NCBI RefSeq assembly: GCF_002217205.1
Contig: NZ_MUGT01000090.1
Coordinates: forward strand, 1 to 33,882
DNA from: Flavobacterium branchiophilum NBRC 15030 = ATCC 35035
GTDB taxonomy: Bacteria > Bacteroidota > Bacteroidia > Flavobacteriales > Flavobacteriaceae
Reading direction: 5' to 3'
DNA length: 33,882 nt
In this document: piece after piece, positions 1 through 8,692 of the stretch
How the letters are laid out: each line of letters opens with the position of its first letter
Position numbering within the stretch: position 1 is the stretch's first letter
Program-made: the position numbers and the translations under genes
Notes under the pieces: generated by a model
What the model was told of the DNA's origin: nothing
Seen by the model: the letters and a program-made list of their open reading frames with translations, nothing else
Databases searched by the model: none

Positions 1-4
1 TTAA

Positions 5-373
5 CTAAACGACATTGATATTGATATTATAAAATAATATGGCAAACCAAAAAAAGAGAAATTCATGTTGATGATCATATATTATTCCTGCAAAAAAGAA
101 CTCATATAACAATGAAAAAATCATAATATAAGCTATTCTTATAGTAATTATTAATTTTTTATGAGTTAAATAACTTTTTATGAAAACAATTAAGGCAGGT
201 AAAAAAGCTGTAAATGTAAAAAAGGCAAAAATGTAAGCACCACAAATTAAATTTACTATGGTTATATAGATACTTCCCCAAAAAAATAATGCAAAATTTT
301 GGGTAAACTGTTTAATATAAATCGCAACAATTTGTTCTATTTCTTTATGAAATGATTTACTTTTTTTTTGCAT
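5..373 (-). pseudogene. Truncated membrane sensor module of a hybrid histidine kinase
   Basis: The 122-residue product matches only the N-terminal membrane part of the neighbouring kinase at 435-2186. Shared blocks include ICGAYIFAFF near residue 45 and an IIYD..H.FLFFWF stretch near residue 98. It stops at a TAG exactly where the paralogue continues into an FQKKA motif, so the remaining membrane segments, HisKA, ATPase and receiver domains are missing from this frame. Several hydrophobic segments are visible. It lies 61 bases downstream of the kinase on the same strand, which fits a tandem duplicate that decayed by a nonsense change or frameshift. The window ends 4 bases beyond the stop, so a continuation in another frame cannot be excluded. 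A short functional membrane protein is possible but less likely. Confidence 0.6.
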
Positions 374-434
374 TATATTTTATTTTATTTACAGTATATT
401 TGAACTAAAATATAAAATTTAAAAATATCCATGT

Positions 435-2186
435 TCAATTTGATGTTAATTGAATTAAACTATACATTTTTACAATTACATCATGAATTTCATACGGTTT
501 TGTAATTACCGCATCAAAACCTACTTTTTGGCAAGTATAAAAATCTTGGTCTATTGTGTTTGCTGTTAGTGCTATTATTGGTATTTTTTTTAAATTTTCA
601 TCTTTAGATGTTCTAATTTGTTTTGTGGCTTCGATACCATTCATAATTGGCATTAATATATCCATCAAAACAATATCAAACTTATTTTCGATAAGCAAAT
701 CAATTGCTTTTTTTCCATTTTCAGCAATTATTATTGTACATTTTTTTAAATTATTTATCAATAATTTTTGAAGTATTTTTTGATTGATTTTATTATCTTC
801 AACTATCAATATTTTTAAATTGGACAAATTTTCGATTATTACATCGTTTACATAACTTGAAGTTGATTGAATTTGAGCAATTACAAAAGGAATTTGAATT
901 ACAAAACAAGTTCCTTCATTTAATGTGCTTTTAACAGAAATAGTACCACCCATTAGATCGATAATTTCCTTTGTAATGTAGAGTCCCAATCCGATTCCAT
1001 TACTATTCAAATTATTTTTAGATTGGTAGTATTTTTCAAAAATTGCGTTCAAATTTTCGTTTGCAATACCAATTCCGGTATCAATAATTTCTATAATCAG
1101 ATTGATTTTATTTTTTTCAATTACTTCTTTATTCATAATAACTTGAACCGATCCTTTTTCTGTAAATTTAATAGCATTAGAAATAATGTTCATCAAAACT
1201 TGATTGAAACGTTGGGTGTCGCCATAAACATATTTAGGAAAATCCGACTTTTTAATTAATTCATACATTAATTTTTTTTGATTGATCATATTTTGATTGA
1301 TCTTAAAAATAAAATCTACATTTTCCTCAATACTAAATGTATTTTGAGTCAATTTGAACTCACCAAGATTAATTTTGGAATAATCTAAAACGTCATTTAT
1401 TAAACTCAAAAGATGATTGGAGGAATAATTCATAATAGTTTGATATTCAATTACTTCACTATTTACAAGCTTGTCCGAAATGAGTAAATCAGATATACCT
1501 TTAATGGCATTCAAAGGTGTTCTCATTTCATGGCTAATAGTTGCAAAAAAATAGTCTTTTACTTTTTGAATATGAATTTGTTTTTGTTTATAATCTTCAA
1601 GTTCAATATTTCTAACTAACATTCCTCCTAAAATTCTTTCAAAAAACCTATTATTAATTGTTTCTAAATAAATTATAGCACATACTATCAACGCAAAATG
1701 AGAAAATTTCCAAAAAAAATAATAATGTATCTGTTCACAATATTCAGAGAAATCTAAAAAAGGAGCATAATAAATCATAAACATGGTGAATATGATAAAT
1801 AAATGTAAGCTAATAGCTTTTTTTTGAAAAATGATTGTATTTAAATTATAAAATAATAAAATAAACCACCAAAATAAAAAGGGATGTTTCCTGTCATAAA
1901 TTATTGCAACGCAAAAAAAATCAAGAAACAAGCAACAAATAACTAATATGATGTCATTTGTAGTACTTGCAATGGGAAGTTGGTTGATTTTTCTATATAT
2001 TATTAAAATTATAGAAGGTAATATAAATAATATATTAAAAAATGCAAAAATATAGGCACCGCAAATCATATTTATTATTGACGATGCAAGGTTACCAAAA
2101 ATAAAAAGCATCAAAATTTCTTTAAACTGGATAATATACAGTTTAACAATTTTTTGAACTTCGTTATTATAGGCATTAGAATTCAT
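435..2186 (-). CDS. Hybrid sensor histidine kinase with receiver domain (array member 3)
   Basis: The product is a membrane hybrid kinase of about 583 residues. The first ~190 residues hold about six hydrophobic segments with no recognised sensor family. A HisKA domain follows, with the phospho-accepting His near residue 220 in SHEMRTPLNAIKGISDLL. The HATPase domain has N box NIISNAIKFTEKG, G1 DTGIGI and G2 GIGLGLYITK. A C-terminal receiver has acidic EDN, the phospho-acceptor Asp in IVLMDILMP, and a conserved TKP Lys. No PAS, HAMP, Hpt or DNA-binding domain is visible, so the phosphate must pass to a partner encoded elsewhere. The frame is open to a TTG at 2195, but I chose the ATG at 2186. 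This start overlaps the stop of the upstream kinase by 11 bases, suggesting translational coupling. The ligand is unknown. Confidence 0.9.
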   Translation of the reverse strand: MNSNAYNNEVQKIVKLYIIQFKEILMLFIFGNLASSIINMICGAYIFAFFNILFILPSIILIIYRKINQLPIASTTNDIILVICCLFLDFFCVAIIYDRKHPFLFWWFILLFYNLNTIIFQKKAISLHLFIIFTMFMIYYAPFLDFSEYCEQIHYYFFWKFSHFALIVCAIIYLETINNRFFERILGGMLVRNIELEDYKQKQIHIQKVKDYFFATISHEMRTPLNAIKGISDLLISDKLVNSEVIEYQTIMNYSSNHLLSLINDVLDYSKINLGEFKLTQNTFSIEENVDFIFKINQNMINQKKLMYELIKKSDFPKYVYGDTQRFNQVLMNIISNAIKFTEKGSVQVIMNKEVIEKNKINLIIEIIDTGIGIANENLNAIFEKYYQSKNNLNSNGIGLGLYITKEIIDLMGGTISVKSTLNEGTCFVIQIPFVIAQIQSTSSYVNDVIIENLSNLKILIVEDNKINQKILQKLLINNLKKCTIIIAENGKKAIDLLIENKFDIVLMDILMPIMNGIEATKQIRTSKDENLKKIPIIALTANTIDQDFYTCQKVGFDAVITKPYEIHDVIVKMYSLIQLTSN

Positions 2187-3954
2187 CTTTAACAAATACT
2201 TTTTGTTTCATTAAATAACTAATTTTGCCTAGAACATCATCTATTTCAAAAGGTTTTGTAATGACATCATTCACACCAACATCATAACACTCTTTGAAAT
2301 TATTTTCCCAAACATTGGCTGTTATTGCTATAATTGGTACATTTTGTATGTCTGTGTTTGCCATAGTTCGTATATACTTTGTAGCGTCTAATCCATTCAT
2401 GATGGGCATAATGATATCTAATAAAACAATATCGTATGGTTTTTTTTCTAATTCTGCTAAAGCTAATTTGCCATTATCTACAATTGTTATTTTACAGTTT
2501 TTCAAATTGTTACTTAATAATTTACTCAGTACAATTTGATTTACTTTATTATCCTCTGCAATTAATACGTTTAAATTCGATAAAAAATCATAATCAATTT
2601 GAGCAATACAATTTTCTTCATCATGAGTCTCTAAAAATTCAAATGGGATTTCTAATTTAAATATGGTTCCAATCCCAACTTGACTATCAACGGTAATAGA
2701 TCCATCCATTAAATCCACAATTTGCTTGGTAATAAACATTCCTAAACCTATACCACTTTCAGAATGAGCTATTTTGGCACGGAAATATTTGTCAAAAATA
2801 AAGGCCAAATTAGATTCTGAAATTCCCATGCCAGAATCTGTAATGGTAAGATTGAGCCGAAAACATTTAGGCATTTCTGGATCATAATATCCTTGATATA
2901 CTATATTAACAAACCCTTTTTTAGTAAACTTGATTGCATTTGAAATTAAGTTCATCAAAACTTGGTTGAATCGTTGGGCATCCCCCACAACAAATTTTGG
3001 CAAATCTGATTTTCTTTCTAATGTATAATCTAATTTTTTGTCTTTTGCAATATTTTTATTAGTATTAAAAACAAAATGAATGTTGTCTTCCAAATCAAAC
3101 TGACCATGTGACAAACTAAATTCGCCTAAATTAATTTTTGAAAAATCCAATACATCATTTACTAAATTCAAAAGATGATCTGAAGAATAATTCATTATTT
3201 TTTGATAATCTTCTATCTCTTTTTGAGTTAATTTTTTTGACACTAATAAATCTGAAATCCCTTTAATTGCATTAAGCGGCGTTCGCATTTCATGACTAAT
3301 TGTGGTAAAAAAAGTGTCTTTTACTTGTTGAATATTAATTTGATTGGACTTGTAAATGGCCAATTCGTTTTTTTCAATTAATATTTCATCTATATGTCTA
3401 TCAAATACTTTTCGGCTAATGGTTTCAATATATACAATTGACATTAATACAAATAAAATATTCACATCTCTAAACAATTCAGGGCTTTTATTGATTTCAT
3501 GAATGCTATCATTAAAATTCAAAAACTCAAAGGTATTGATGGCGTAAACCGTAATAATTATAAATATATAGAAATAAACCGCTTTTTTTTGAAAATTAAT
3601 GGGCTTTACCATAAAAAAAAACAATAAAAACCATACATTCAAAAATGGATAAGTTACGTTATAACAAACTCCAACCACTGTAAAATTGATAAAAATAAAA
3701 AAAAATACAAATATAGCTTGTAGTATAGATATTTTTAATTTTCTATGTTTAATTAAACTATAAGATATAATAAATAAAGTTGGAATTACACAAATTAAAT
3801 TTACTTTTGCAACAAACTTTAGCCCTAAATAATAATCAATTGCAGAAACAATTATGGCAATTATCACATAAAAAACTACACTCGTAGGAAAATAAGCAAT
3901 AAAATGTTTAAATATATTGTCAATTTCACTCTTAAACGTAATTTCTTTTTTCAT
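2176..3954 (-). CDS. Hybrid sensor histidine kinase with receiver domain (array member 2)
   Basis: This 592-residue paralogue has the same design as its two neighbours. An N-terminal multi-pass membrane module of about 190 residues includes the shared FQKKA motif. HisKA follows, with SHEMRTPLNAIKGISDLL. The HATPase has NLISNAIKFTKKG, DSGMGI and GIGLGMFITK. A C-terminal receiver has AEDNKVNQ, the Asp in IVLLDIIMP, and TKPFE. The ATG at 3954 is the only good start and follows an A/T-rich leader without a Shine-Dalgarno sequence, as is usual for the group. Its stop overlaps the start of the next kinase, so the two are probably co-transcribed. The 185-base gap upstream separates it from array member 1. 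Signal and target are unknown. Confidence 0.9.
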   Translation of the reverse strand: MKKEITFKSEIDNIFKHFIAYFPTSVVFYVIIAIIVSAIDYYLGLKFVAKVNLICVIPTLFIISYSLIKHRKLKISILQAIFVFFFIFINFTVVGVCYNVTYPFLNVWFLLFFFMVKPINFQKKAVYFYIFIIITVYAINTFEFLNFNDSIHEINKSPELFRDVNILFVLMSIVYIETISRKVFDRHIDEILIEKNELAIYKSNQINIQQVKDTFFTTISHEMRTPLNAIKGISDLLVSKKLTQKEIEDYQKIMNYSSDHLLNLVNDVLDFSKINLGEFSLSHGQFDLEDNIHFVFNTNKNIAKDKKLDYTLERKSDLPKFVVGDAQRFNQVLMNLISNAIKFTKKGFVNIVYQGYYDPEMPKCFRLNLTITDSGMGISESNLAFIFDKYFRAKIAHSESGIGLGMFITKQIVDLMDGSITVDSQVGIGTIFKLEIPFEFLETHDEENCIAQIDYDFLSNLNVLIAEDNKVNQIVLSKLLSNNLKNCKITIVDNGKLALAELEKKPYDIVLLDIIMPIMNGLDATKYIRTMANTDIQNVPIIAITANVWENNFKECYDVGVNDVITKPFEIDDVLGKISYLMKQKVFVKDEF

Positions 3955-4115
3955 TTTTTAAAACTTTATTTAGAATAATTTCTATAAGTACTATAATTTT
4001 GGTTTATATAAAATGTAGGTAGCAAAAAAAAAATATTCTACTTAAAAATGTTATATCGTTACTATTTTGCTTAAAATATTAGATTAATTTACGCAATTCG
4101 TAATTTGCATCACAC

Positions 4116-4137
4116 TAGATTTGGAAGAACAAATCTA
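4116..4137 (-). other. Perfect 8-bp hairpin just after a kinase stop codon
   Basis: TAGATTTG (4116-4123) and CAAATCTA (4130-4137) are exact reverse complements around a GAAGAA loop. The hairpin starts within a few bases of the stop codon of the kinase ending at 4140. There is no T tract after it on the minus strand, so it is not a textbook intrinsic terminator. It could protect the 3' end of the mRNA or attenuate read-through into array member 2. Confidence 0.4.
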
Positions 4138-4139
4138 AT

Positions 4140-5900
4140 TTATTCTTTTGTATTTAATGTTAATTTTTCCATTTTTTTAATAATATCGTTAATTTCATAG
4201 GGTTTGGTAATTACATCGTTAATACCCGACGCATAGCATGATTTTAAATCATTTCGCCATATATTGGCCGTTAAAGCAATTATAGGCAACTGATTAATCA
4301 AGCTACTTTTATGATTCCTAATCCATTTTGAAGTGTCTAATCCATTCATATTTGGCATAATCAAATCCATTAAAACTATATCAAAATAATGAACCCCCAT
4401 TTTTTCGATGGCTTCTAATCCATCATTTGCAATCAAAATGCTACTATTTTTTATATTATTTTGTAACAATTTATGCAAAACTAATTGGTTAATTTTATTG
4501 TCCTCAACTATCAAAATACGTAAATTTTCTAATTTATTTCCTGTATTTATCAATTGAGTAGCTGCATCTTCTATTTTTTCTATTACTACTTTCAAAGGCA
4601 ATTCCATTTCAAAAATAGTTCCTTCTTTCAATTGACTATGCACATTAATTTGCCCTTTCATCATTTCGATTATTTTTTTAGTTATAAATAATCCTAAACC
4701 AATGCCACTACTGTTTAAATTATTTTTTGCCTGAAAATATTTATCAAAAATTAAAGGTAAATTAGCTTCATCTATGCCAATTCCTGTATCCTGAACCATT
4801 ATTTTAAGCATAAATACAGTATTGTCCTTGATAAATTTGCCTCCATATATAACCTTAACCCCTCCTTTGTTTGTAAATTTTATAGCATTAGAAATCAAAT
4901 TCATCAATATTTGATTGAACCTTTGAATATCTGACAATACCAATTTTGGTACAGCTGTGTCTTTTATCAATTCATAACTTATACCTTTATTTTGAGCGGT
5001 ATCTTTGTTGATATTAAATGCAAAATTAATGTTTTCTTCTACATTCAAATTTTGTTCAACTAATCTAAACTCACCTAAATTGATTTTGGTATAATCAAAA
5101 ACATCATTTACCAAATTCAATAAATGATTTGCAGAATAGTTCATAATACGTTGGTATTCTGTAATCTCTTCGACTGTTAGCTGTTCTGAAATGAGCAAAT
5201 CCGAAATACCTTTTAAGGCGTTCAATGGCGTACGCATTTCATGGCTAATGGTAGAAAAAAAAGTGTCCTTTCCCTTTTGAATATTATTTTGATATTCTTG
5301 AAATAACTCTAATGCTTTATTTTTGAACATTAAATCTACCAAAAACACCCTAAACATTTTAAAATTTGACCATTTTATAATACAAACAGCAATAAACAAT
5401 ATTATAATATGAAAATACTTCCATGTAATATAGTATTTTACAACTTTTTCTGAATATTCTGAAAAATCAAAAACTTCAAAATTCCATAACAAAAAAACAG
5501 TAGCGGCTAAAATAGCATAGAAAAAAATAGCTGTCTTTTGAAAATTCAAAAAATCAATCAAAAATAAAATTACAAGAAAATAGGTATATAAAAATGGGTG
5601 TTTATTAAAATAAATGGTTGCAATAATCACTATAGACGCATACAAACAAAAAATTAAAAGATAAACTTGGTTAATGCTGATGGCGAAATTCTTTCTTTTG
5701 TAATAATTTACAAACAATAAAAAAATGGGAGGTATCAAAAAAATGGTTAATATTATACCCCCTAAATATTGACCACAAATAAAATCTACTATTATTATAA
5801 TAATACTTGACAATATATATGCAAAAAGTAGATAAATGAATTTGTCTGAATATCCATTTATAATACTTTCATACTCTTTTTTAAACGAATGGTCGTCCAT
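4140..5900 (-). CDS. Hybrid sensor histidine kinase with receiver domain (array member 1)
   Basis: This 586-residue hybrid kinase is the first gene of the tandem array. The N-terminal ~190 residues are strongly hydrophobic with several membrane spans and an FQKTA motif matching FQKKA of the paralogues. HisKA carries SHEMRTPLNALKGISDLL. The HATPase has NLISNAIKFTNKG, DTGIGI and GIGLGLFITK. The receiver has VEDNKINQ, Asp in IVLMDLIMP and TKPYE. No output domain is present. The ATG at 5900 is 13-20 bases from a TATATTTG -7-like box (complement of 5920-5927), giving a very short leader. No clear -33 element accompanies it. The family is identified by domain signatures; the stimulus is unknown. 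Confidence 0.9.
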   Translation of the reverse strand: MDDHSFKKEYESIINGYSDKFIYLLFAYILSSIIIIIVDFICGQYLGGIILTIFLIPPIFLLFVNYYKRKNFAISINQVYLLIFCLYASIVIIATIYFNKHPFLYTYFLVILFLIDFLNFQKTAIFFYAILAATVFLLWNFEVFDFSEYSEKVVKYYITWKYFHIIILFIAVCIIKWSNFKMFRVFLVDLMFKNKALELFQEYQNNIQKGKDTFFSTISHEMRTPLNALKGISDLLISEQLTVEEITEYQRIMNYSANHLLNLVNDVFDYTKINLGEFRLVEQNLNVEENINFAFNINKDTAQNKGISYELIKDTAVPKLVLSDIQRFNQILMNLISNAIKFTNKGGVKVIYGGKFIKDNTVFMLKIMVQDTGIGIDEANLPLIFDKYFQAKNNLNSSGIGLGLFITKKIIEMMKGQINVHSQLKEGTIFEMELPLKVVIEKIEDAATQLINTGNKLENLRILIVEDNKINQLVLHKLLQNNIKNSSILIANDGLEAIEKMGVHYFDIVLMDLIMPNMNGLDTSKWIRNHKSSLINQLPIIALTANIWRNDLKSCYASGINDVITKPYEINDIIKKMEKLTLNTKE

Positions 5901-5921
5901 ATATTTTTTTTTCTAAAGACA

Positions 5922-5966
5922 AATATAAAAAAAAATGCTATACTTTTTAGGTATAGCATTTTTTAT
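5922..5966 (-). terminator. Intrinsic terminator after typA
   Basis: TGCTATAC (5936-5943) pairs with GTATAGCA (5951-5958) around a short T-rich loop. A long A run precedes it and a T run follows, so it can work in both directions. On the minus strand the stem is followed by about nine U residues, right after the typA stop. The A run overlaps the -7 box proposed for the first kinase gene. Confidence 0.8.
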
Positions 5967-5979
5967 CATTTAAAATAAA

Positions 5980-7776
5980 TTAAAACTTGAATCGTTTTCT
6001 ATCATTTTCAGTTAAATATATTTTTCTCAAACGAATACTTTTTGGTGTAACCTCAACATATTCATCTTTTTGGATGTATTCTAATGCTTCTTCAAGTGAG
6101 AAAATAATTGGTGGAATAATTCTCGCTTTTTCATCATTTCCAGAAGAACGAACATTTGATTGTTTCTTAGCTTTCGTTACATTGATACACATATCATCGC
6201 TACGAGAGTTTTCTCCAATTACTTGTCCTTCATAGATTTCATCATTTGGATTCACAAAGAATTTACCACGATCTTGTAATTTATCGATAGAATACGGAAT
6301 GGCTTTTCCGTTTTCCATAGAAATTAACGACCCATTATTTCTTCCTGGAATTTCACCTTTGTAGGGTTCGTATCCAATATAACGGTGAGCCATAATAGCC
6401 TCTCCAGCTGTTGCAGTCAATAATTGGTTACGCAATCCGATAATTCCACGAGATGGAATATTGAATTTTACAATCATTCGTTCTCCTTTGGCTTCCATAG
6501 ATATCATTTCTCCTTTTCGAATAGAAACAAATTCTACAGCACGACCCGAAAGATTCTCTGGCAAATCAATGGTTAATTCCTCAATTGGCTCACATTTTTT
6601 ACCATCAATTTCTTTGATAATAACTTGTGGCTGACCAATTTGCAATTCATAACCTTCTCTTCTCATGGTTTCAATAAGAACAGATAAGTGCAAAACGCCA
6701 CGACCAAAAACCATGAATTTATCAGCCGAATCGGTTTCACCTAGCTTCATAGCTAAGTTTTTCTCTAATTCTTTTGTTAATCTTTCACGGATATGACGAG
6801 AGGTTACAAATTTTCCTTCTTTACCAAAGAAAGGCGAATCGTTGATTGTAAACAACATACTCATTGTTGGTTCATCGATGGCAATGGTTTGCAAAGCTTC
6901 TGGGTTTTCAAAATCGGCAATAGTATCACCAATTTCAAAACCTTCGACACCCACAATGGCACAAATATCTCCTGCTATTACTTGAGCTACTTTTTTTCGA
7001 CCCAAACCTTCAAAAGTATGCAATTCTTTTATTCTGGATTTCATCACTTTCCCATCTCTTTTCACTAATGAAATAGGCATACTTTCTGTCAAAACTCCTC
7101 TTTCCAATCGACCAATAGCGATTCGACCTGTAAAAGAAGAAAAATCCAAAGAAGTAATCAACATTTGAGGTGTTCCTTCAGATACTTTTGGTGCAGGCAC
7201 ATTGGCAATAACCATATCTAACAATGGTTCGATGTTTTCGGTTTGGTTTTTCCAATCGTCTGACATCCAGTTGTTTTTAGCCGAACCATAAACTGTTGGA
7301 AAATCCAATTGTTCTTCGGTAGCACCCAATTCAAACATCAAGTCGAATACTTTTTCATGCACTTCCTCTGGCGTACAATTTTCTTTATCTACTTTATTGA
7401 TTACTACACATGGTTTTAGACCAAGGTCTATGGCTTTTTGCAACACAAAACGGGTTTGTGGCATTGGCCCTTCAAAGGCATCTACTAACAAACAAACACC
7501 ATCGGCCATGTTTAAAACACGCTCTACCTCTCCACCAAAATCGGCGTGACCAGGTGTGTCGATAATATTAATTTTGGTTCCTTTATAATTTACCGAAACG
7601 TTTTTTGAGGTGATTGTAATTCCTCTTTCACGTTCCAAATCATTGTTGTCAAGGATTAAGTCGCCTGTGTTTTCGTTTTCACGAAATAATTGGCAGTGGT
7701 ACATAATTTTATCAACCAAAGTCGTTTTACCGTGGTCAACGTGGGCAATAATTGCAATGTTTCTAATAGATTCCAT
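5980..7776 (-). CDS. typA: Translational GTPase TypA/BipA
   Basis: This ribosome-associated GTPase of the EF-G superfamily acts in 50S assembly and stress adaptation. The 598-residue length is normal for the family. The GTPase motifs are complete: G1 AHVDHGKT at residues 11-18, G2 region RERGITITS near 49-57, G3 DTPGHADF at 73-80, and G4 NKVD at 127-130. The C-terminal TypA-specific region is present, including SRGIIGLRNQLLTATAGEA. The ATG at 7776 lies about 20 bases downstream of a TACCTTTG -7 box. It is a single gene with its own terminator. The G1 codons contain the only GTYRAC site I found in the window, at 7735-7740. Confidence 0.98.
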   Translation of the reverse strand: MESIRNIAIIAHVDHGKTTLVDKIMYHCQLFRENENTGDLILDNNDLERERGITITSKNVSVNYKGTKINIIDTPGHADFGGEVERVLNMADGVCLLVDAFEGPMPQTRFVLQKAIDLGLKPCVVINKVDKENCTPEEVHEKVFDLMFELGATEEQLDFPTVYGSAKNNWMSDDWKNQTENIEPLLDMVIANVPAPKVSEGTPQMLITSLDFSSFTGRIAIGRLERGVLTESMPISLVKRDGKVMKSRIKELHTFEGLGRKKVAQVIAGDICAIVGVEGFEIGDTIADFENPEALQTIAIDEPTMSMLFTINDSPFFGKEGKFVTSRHIRERLTKELEKNLAMKLGETDSADKFMVFGRGVLHLSVLIETMRREGYELQIGQPQVIIKEIDGKKCEPIEELTIDLPENLSGRAVEFVSIRKGEMISMEAKGERMIVKFNIPSRGIIGLRNQLLTATAGEAIMAHRYIGYEPYKGEIPGRNNGSLISMENGKAIPYSIDKLQDRGKFFVNPNDEIYEGQVIGENSRSDDMCINVTKAKKQSNVRSSGNDEKARIIPPIIFSLEEALEYIQKDEYVEVTPKSIRLRKIYLTENDRKRFKF

Positions 7777-7795
7777 CTGTGATTTTTAATGGGTG

Positions 7796-7803
7796 CAAAG
7801 GTA
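7796..7803 (-). promoter_or_regulatory. typA promoter -7 box (TACCTTTG)
   Basis: The plus strand reads CAAAGGTA, so the minus strand carries TACCTTTG, an exact match to the Bacteroidetes TAnnTTTG box. It sits about 20 bases before the typA ATG. No convincing TTG -33 element lies at the usual distance. The same octamer precedes the tRNA-Glu genes. Confidence 0.6.
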
Positions 7804-8123
7804 CACTTTATTTTAATATAAAAAATTAATTTTTTTTATTTTAAATTGGAACATTTTTGAGATTACATGGCTGCATCTATTTCATTTAATGTGTTGAAAA
7901 TCAATATATTTATAAAAACTTAATAGATCCTAGCAAAAGGAGGTATTGTGCAATCATTTTTTGCAAAAAAGAGAAGCTTATTGGAATACAAAACATTTTA
8001 ATTAAAAAAATAATTAGCACTTTTTATATTGAACAACATTTTTTAAAAAGCAAATAATTATAAAAAATTATGCTATAACTTTATAAACAACATCCATTTG
8101 ATATTGTTTTTTTCAATAGATTG
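7804..8123. other. A/T-rich intergenic region between rpsT and typA
   Basis: About 320 bases without a convincing gene. It holds one oddity, a Shine-Dalgarno-like AAAGGAGG followed by a GTG-started 17-codon frame (7948-8001). Otherwise I see only A/T-rich sequence with no repeat or structured RNA that I recognise. Confidence 0.5.
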
Positions 8124-8158
8124 ATACAAAAAACGCTCCATAAAGGAGCGTTTTTAAT
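8124..8158 (-). terminator. Intrinsic terminator after rpsT
   Basis: CGCTCC (8134-8139) pairs with GGAGCG (8145-8150) around ATAAA. A6 and T5 runs flank the stem, so the full hairpin is AAAAACGCTCC against GGAGCGTTTTT. On the minus strand the stem ends in a U run 20-50 bases past the rpsT stop. Confidence 0.85.
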
Positions 8159-8176
8159 TTATACTAAATTGTTGAA

Positions 8177-8428
8177 TTACAATTTTGAAACATGTTTGGT
8201 TAATTTAGACTTCAAGTTAGAAGCTTTATTATCATGAATGATATTTTTCTTAGCTAATTTATCAATCATAGATATTACAGATGCTAATTTAGCAGCTGCT
8301 TCAGATTTGTCAGTAGCCAATCTTAATGCTTTGATAGCATTACGAGTAGTTTTATGTTGGTATCTGTTTAATACTCTTTTCTTTTCGTTGCTTCTAATTC
8401 TTTTTAAAGCTGACTTATGATTTGCCAT
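8177..8428 (-). CDS. rpsT: 30S ribosomal protein S20
   Basis: The 83-residue, highly basic protein is a primary 16S rRNA binder in the small subunit. The N-terminus MANHKSALKRIRSNEKK is diagnostic for S20, and the size is normal. It follows two tRNA-Glu genes on the same strand, 36 bases downstream of the nearer one, and has its own terminator. No separate promoter is obvious in the short spacer, so it may be read from the tRNA promoter at 8663-8692. Confidence 0.98.
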   Translation of the reverse strand: MANHKSALKRIRSNEKKRVLNRYQHKTTRNAIKALRLATDKSEAAAKLASVISMIDKLAKKNIIHDNKASNLKSKLTKHVSKL

Positions 8429-8463
8429 TTTTTTGTTTTTTTTCTTTTAATAATTTTTTTTTG

Positions 8464-8535
8464 TAGCCCGTAGGGGAATCGAACCCCTCTTACCAGGATG
8501 AAAACCTGGCGTCCTAACCGATAGACGAACGGGCC
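8464..8535 (-). tRNA. tRNA-Glu (anticodon TTC), copy 2
   Basis: The 72-base gene starts GGCCCGT and ends ACGGGCT plus discriminator A, with no encoded CCA. The anticodon loop is GTTTTCATC with anticodon TTC. The T arm is GGGGTTCGATTCCCC. It is identical in sequence to the copy at 8571-8642 and lies just before rpsT. Confidence 0.97.
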
Positions 8536-8570
8536 AATGGGCTATTTTTTTATTTGCTTTACAAAATTGG

Positions 8571-8642
8571 TAGCCCGTAGGGGAATCGAACCCCTCTTAC
8601 CAGGATGAAAACCTGGCGTCCTAACCGATAGACGAACGGGCC
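8571..8642 (-). tRNA. tRNA-Glu (anticodon TTC), copy 1
   Basis: The sequence is identical to the 8464-8535 copy over all 72 bases, with cloverleaf arms intact and anticodon TTC. It is the first gene after a strong promoter (8663-8692). The two copies are separated by 35 bases and would be processed from one transcript. Confidence 0.97.
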
Positions 8643-8662
8643 ATTATTCTGTATTGCGGTTG

Positions 8663-8692
8663 CAAAGGTACAATTATTTTTTATTCATGCAA
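8663..8692 (-). promoter_or_regulatory. Promoter of the tRNA-Glu/rpsT unit
   Basis: On the minus strand this reads TTG (8692-8690), a 19-base spacer, then TACCTTTG (8670-8663). This fits the Bacteroidetes sigma-A consensus fully. It lies about 20 bases upstream of the first tRNA-Glu. Confidence 0.8.

Noticed and set aside
393..400. Plus-strand TATATTTG box
   Set aside because: No plus-strand gene follows; the next 5 kb is coded on the minus strand, so it is probably chance in A/T-rich DNA.
8464..8642. Direct repeat that might be taken for a CRISPR or mobile repeat
   Set aside because: The two units are complete, identical tRNA-Glu genes.
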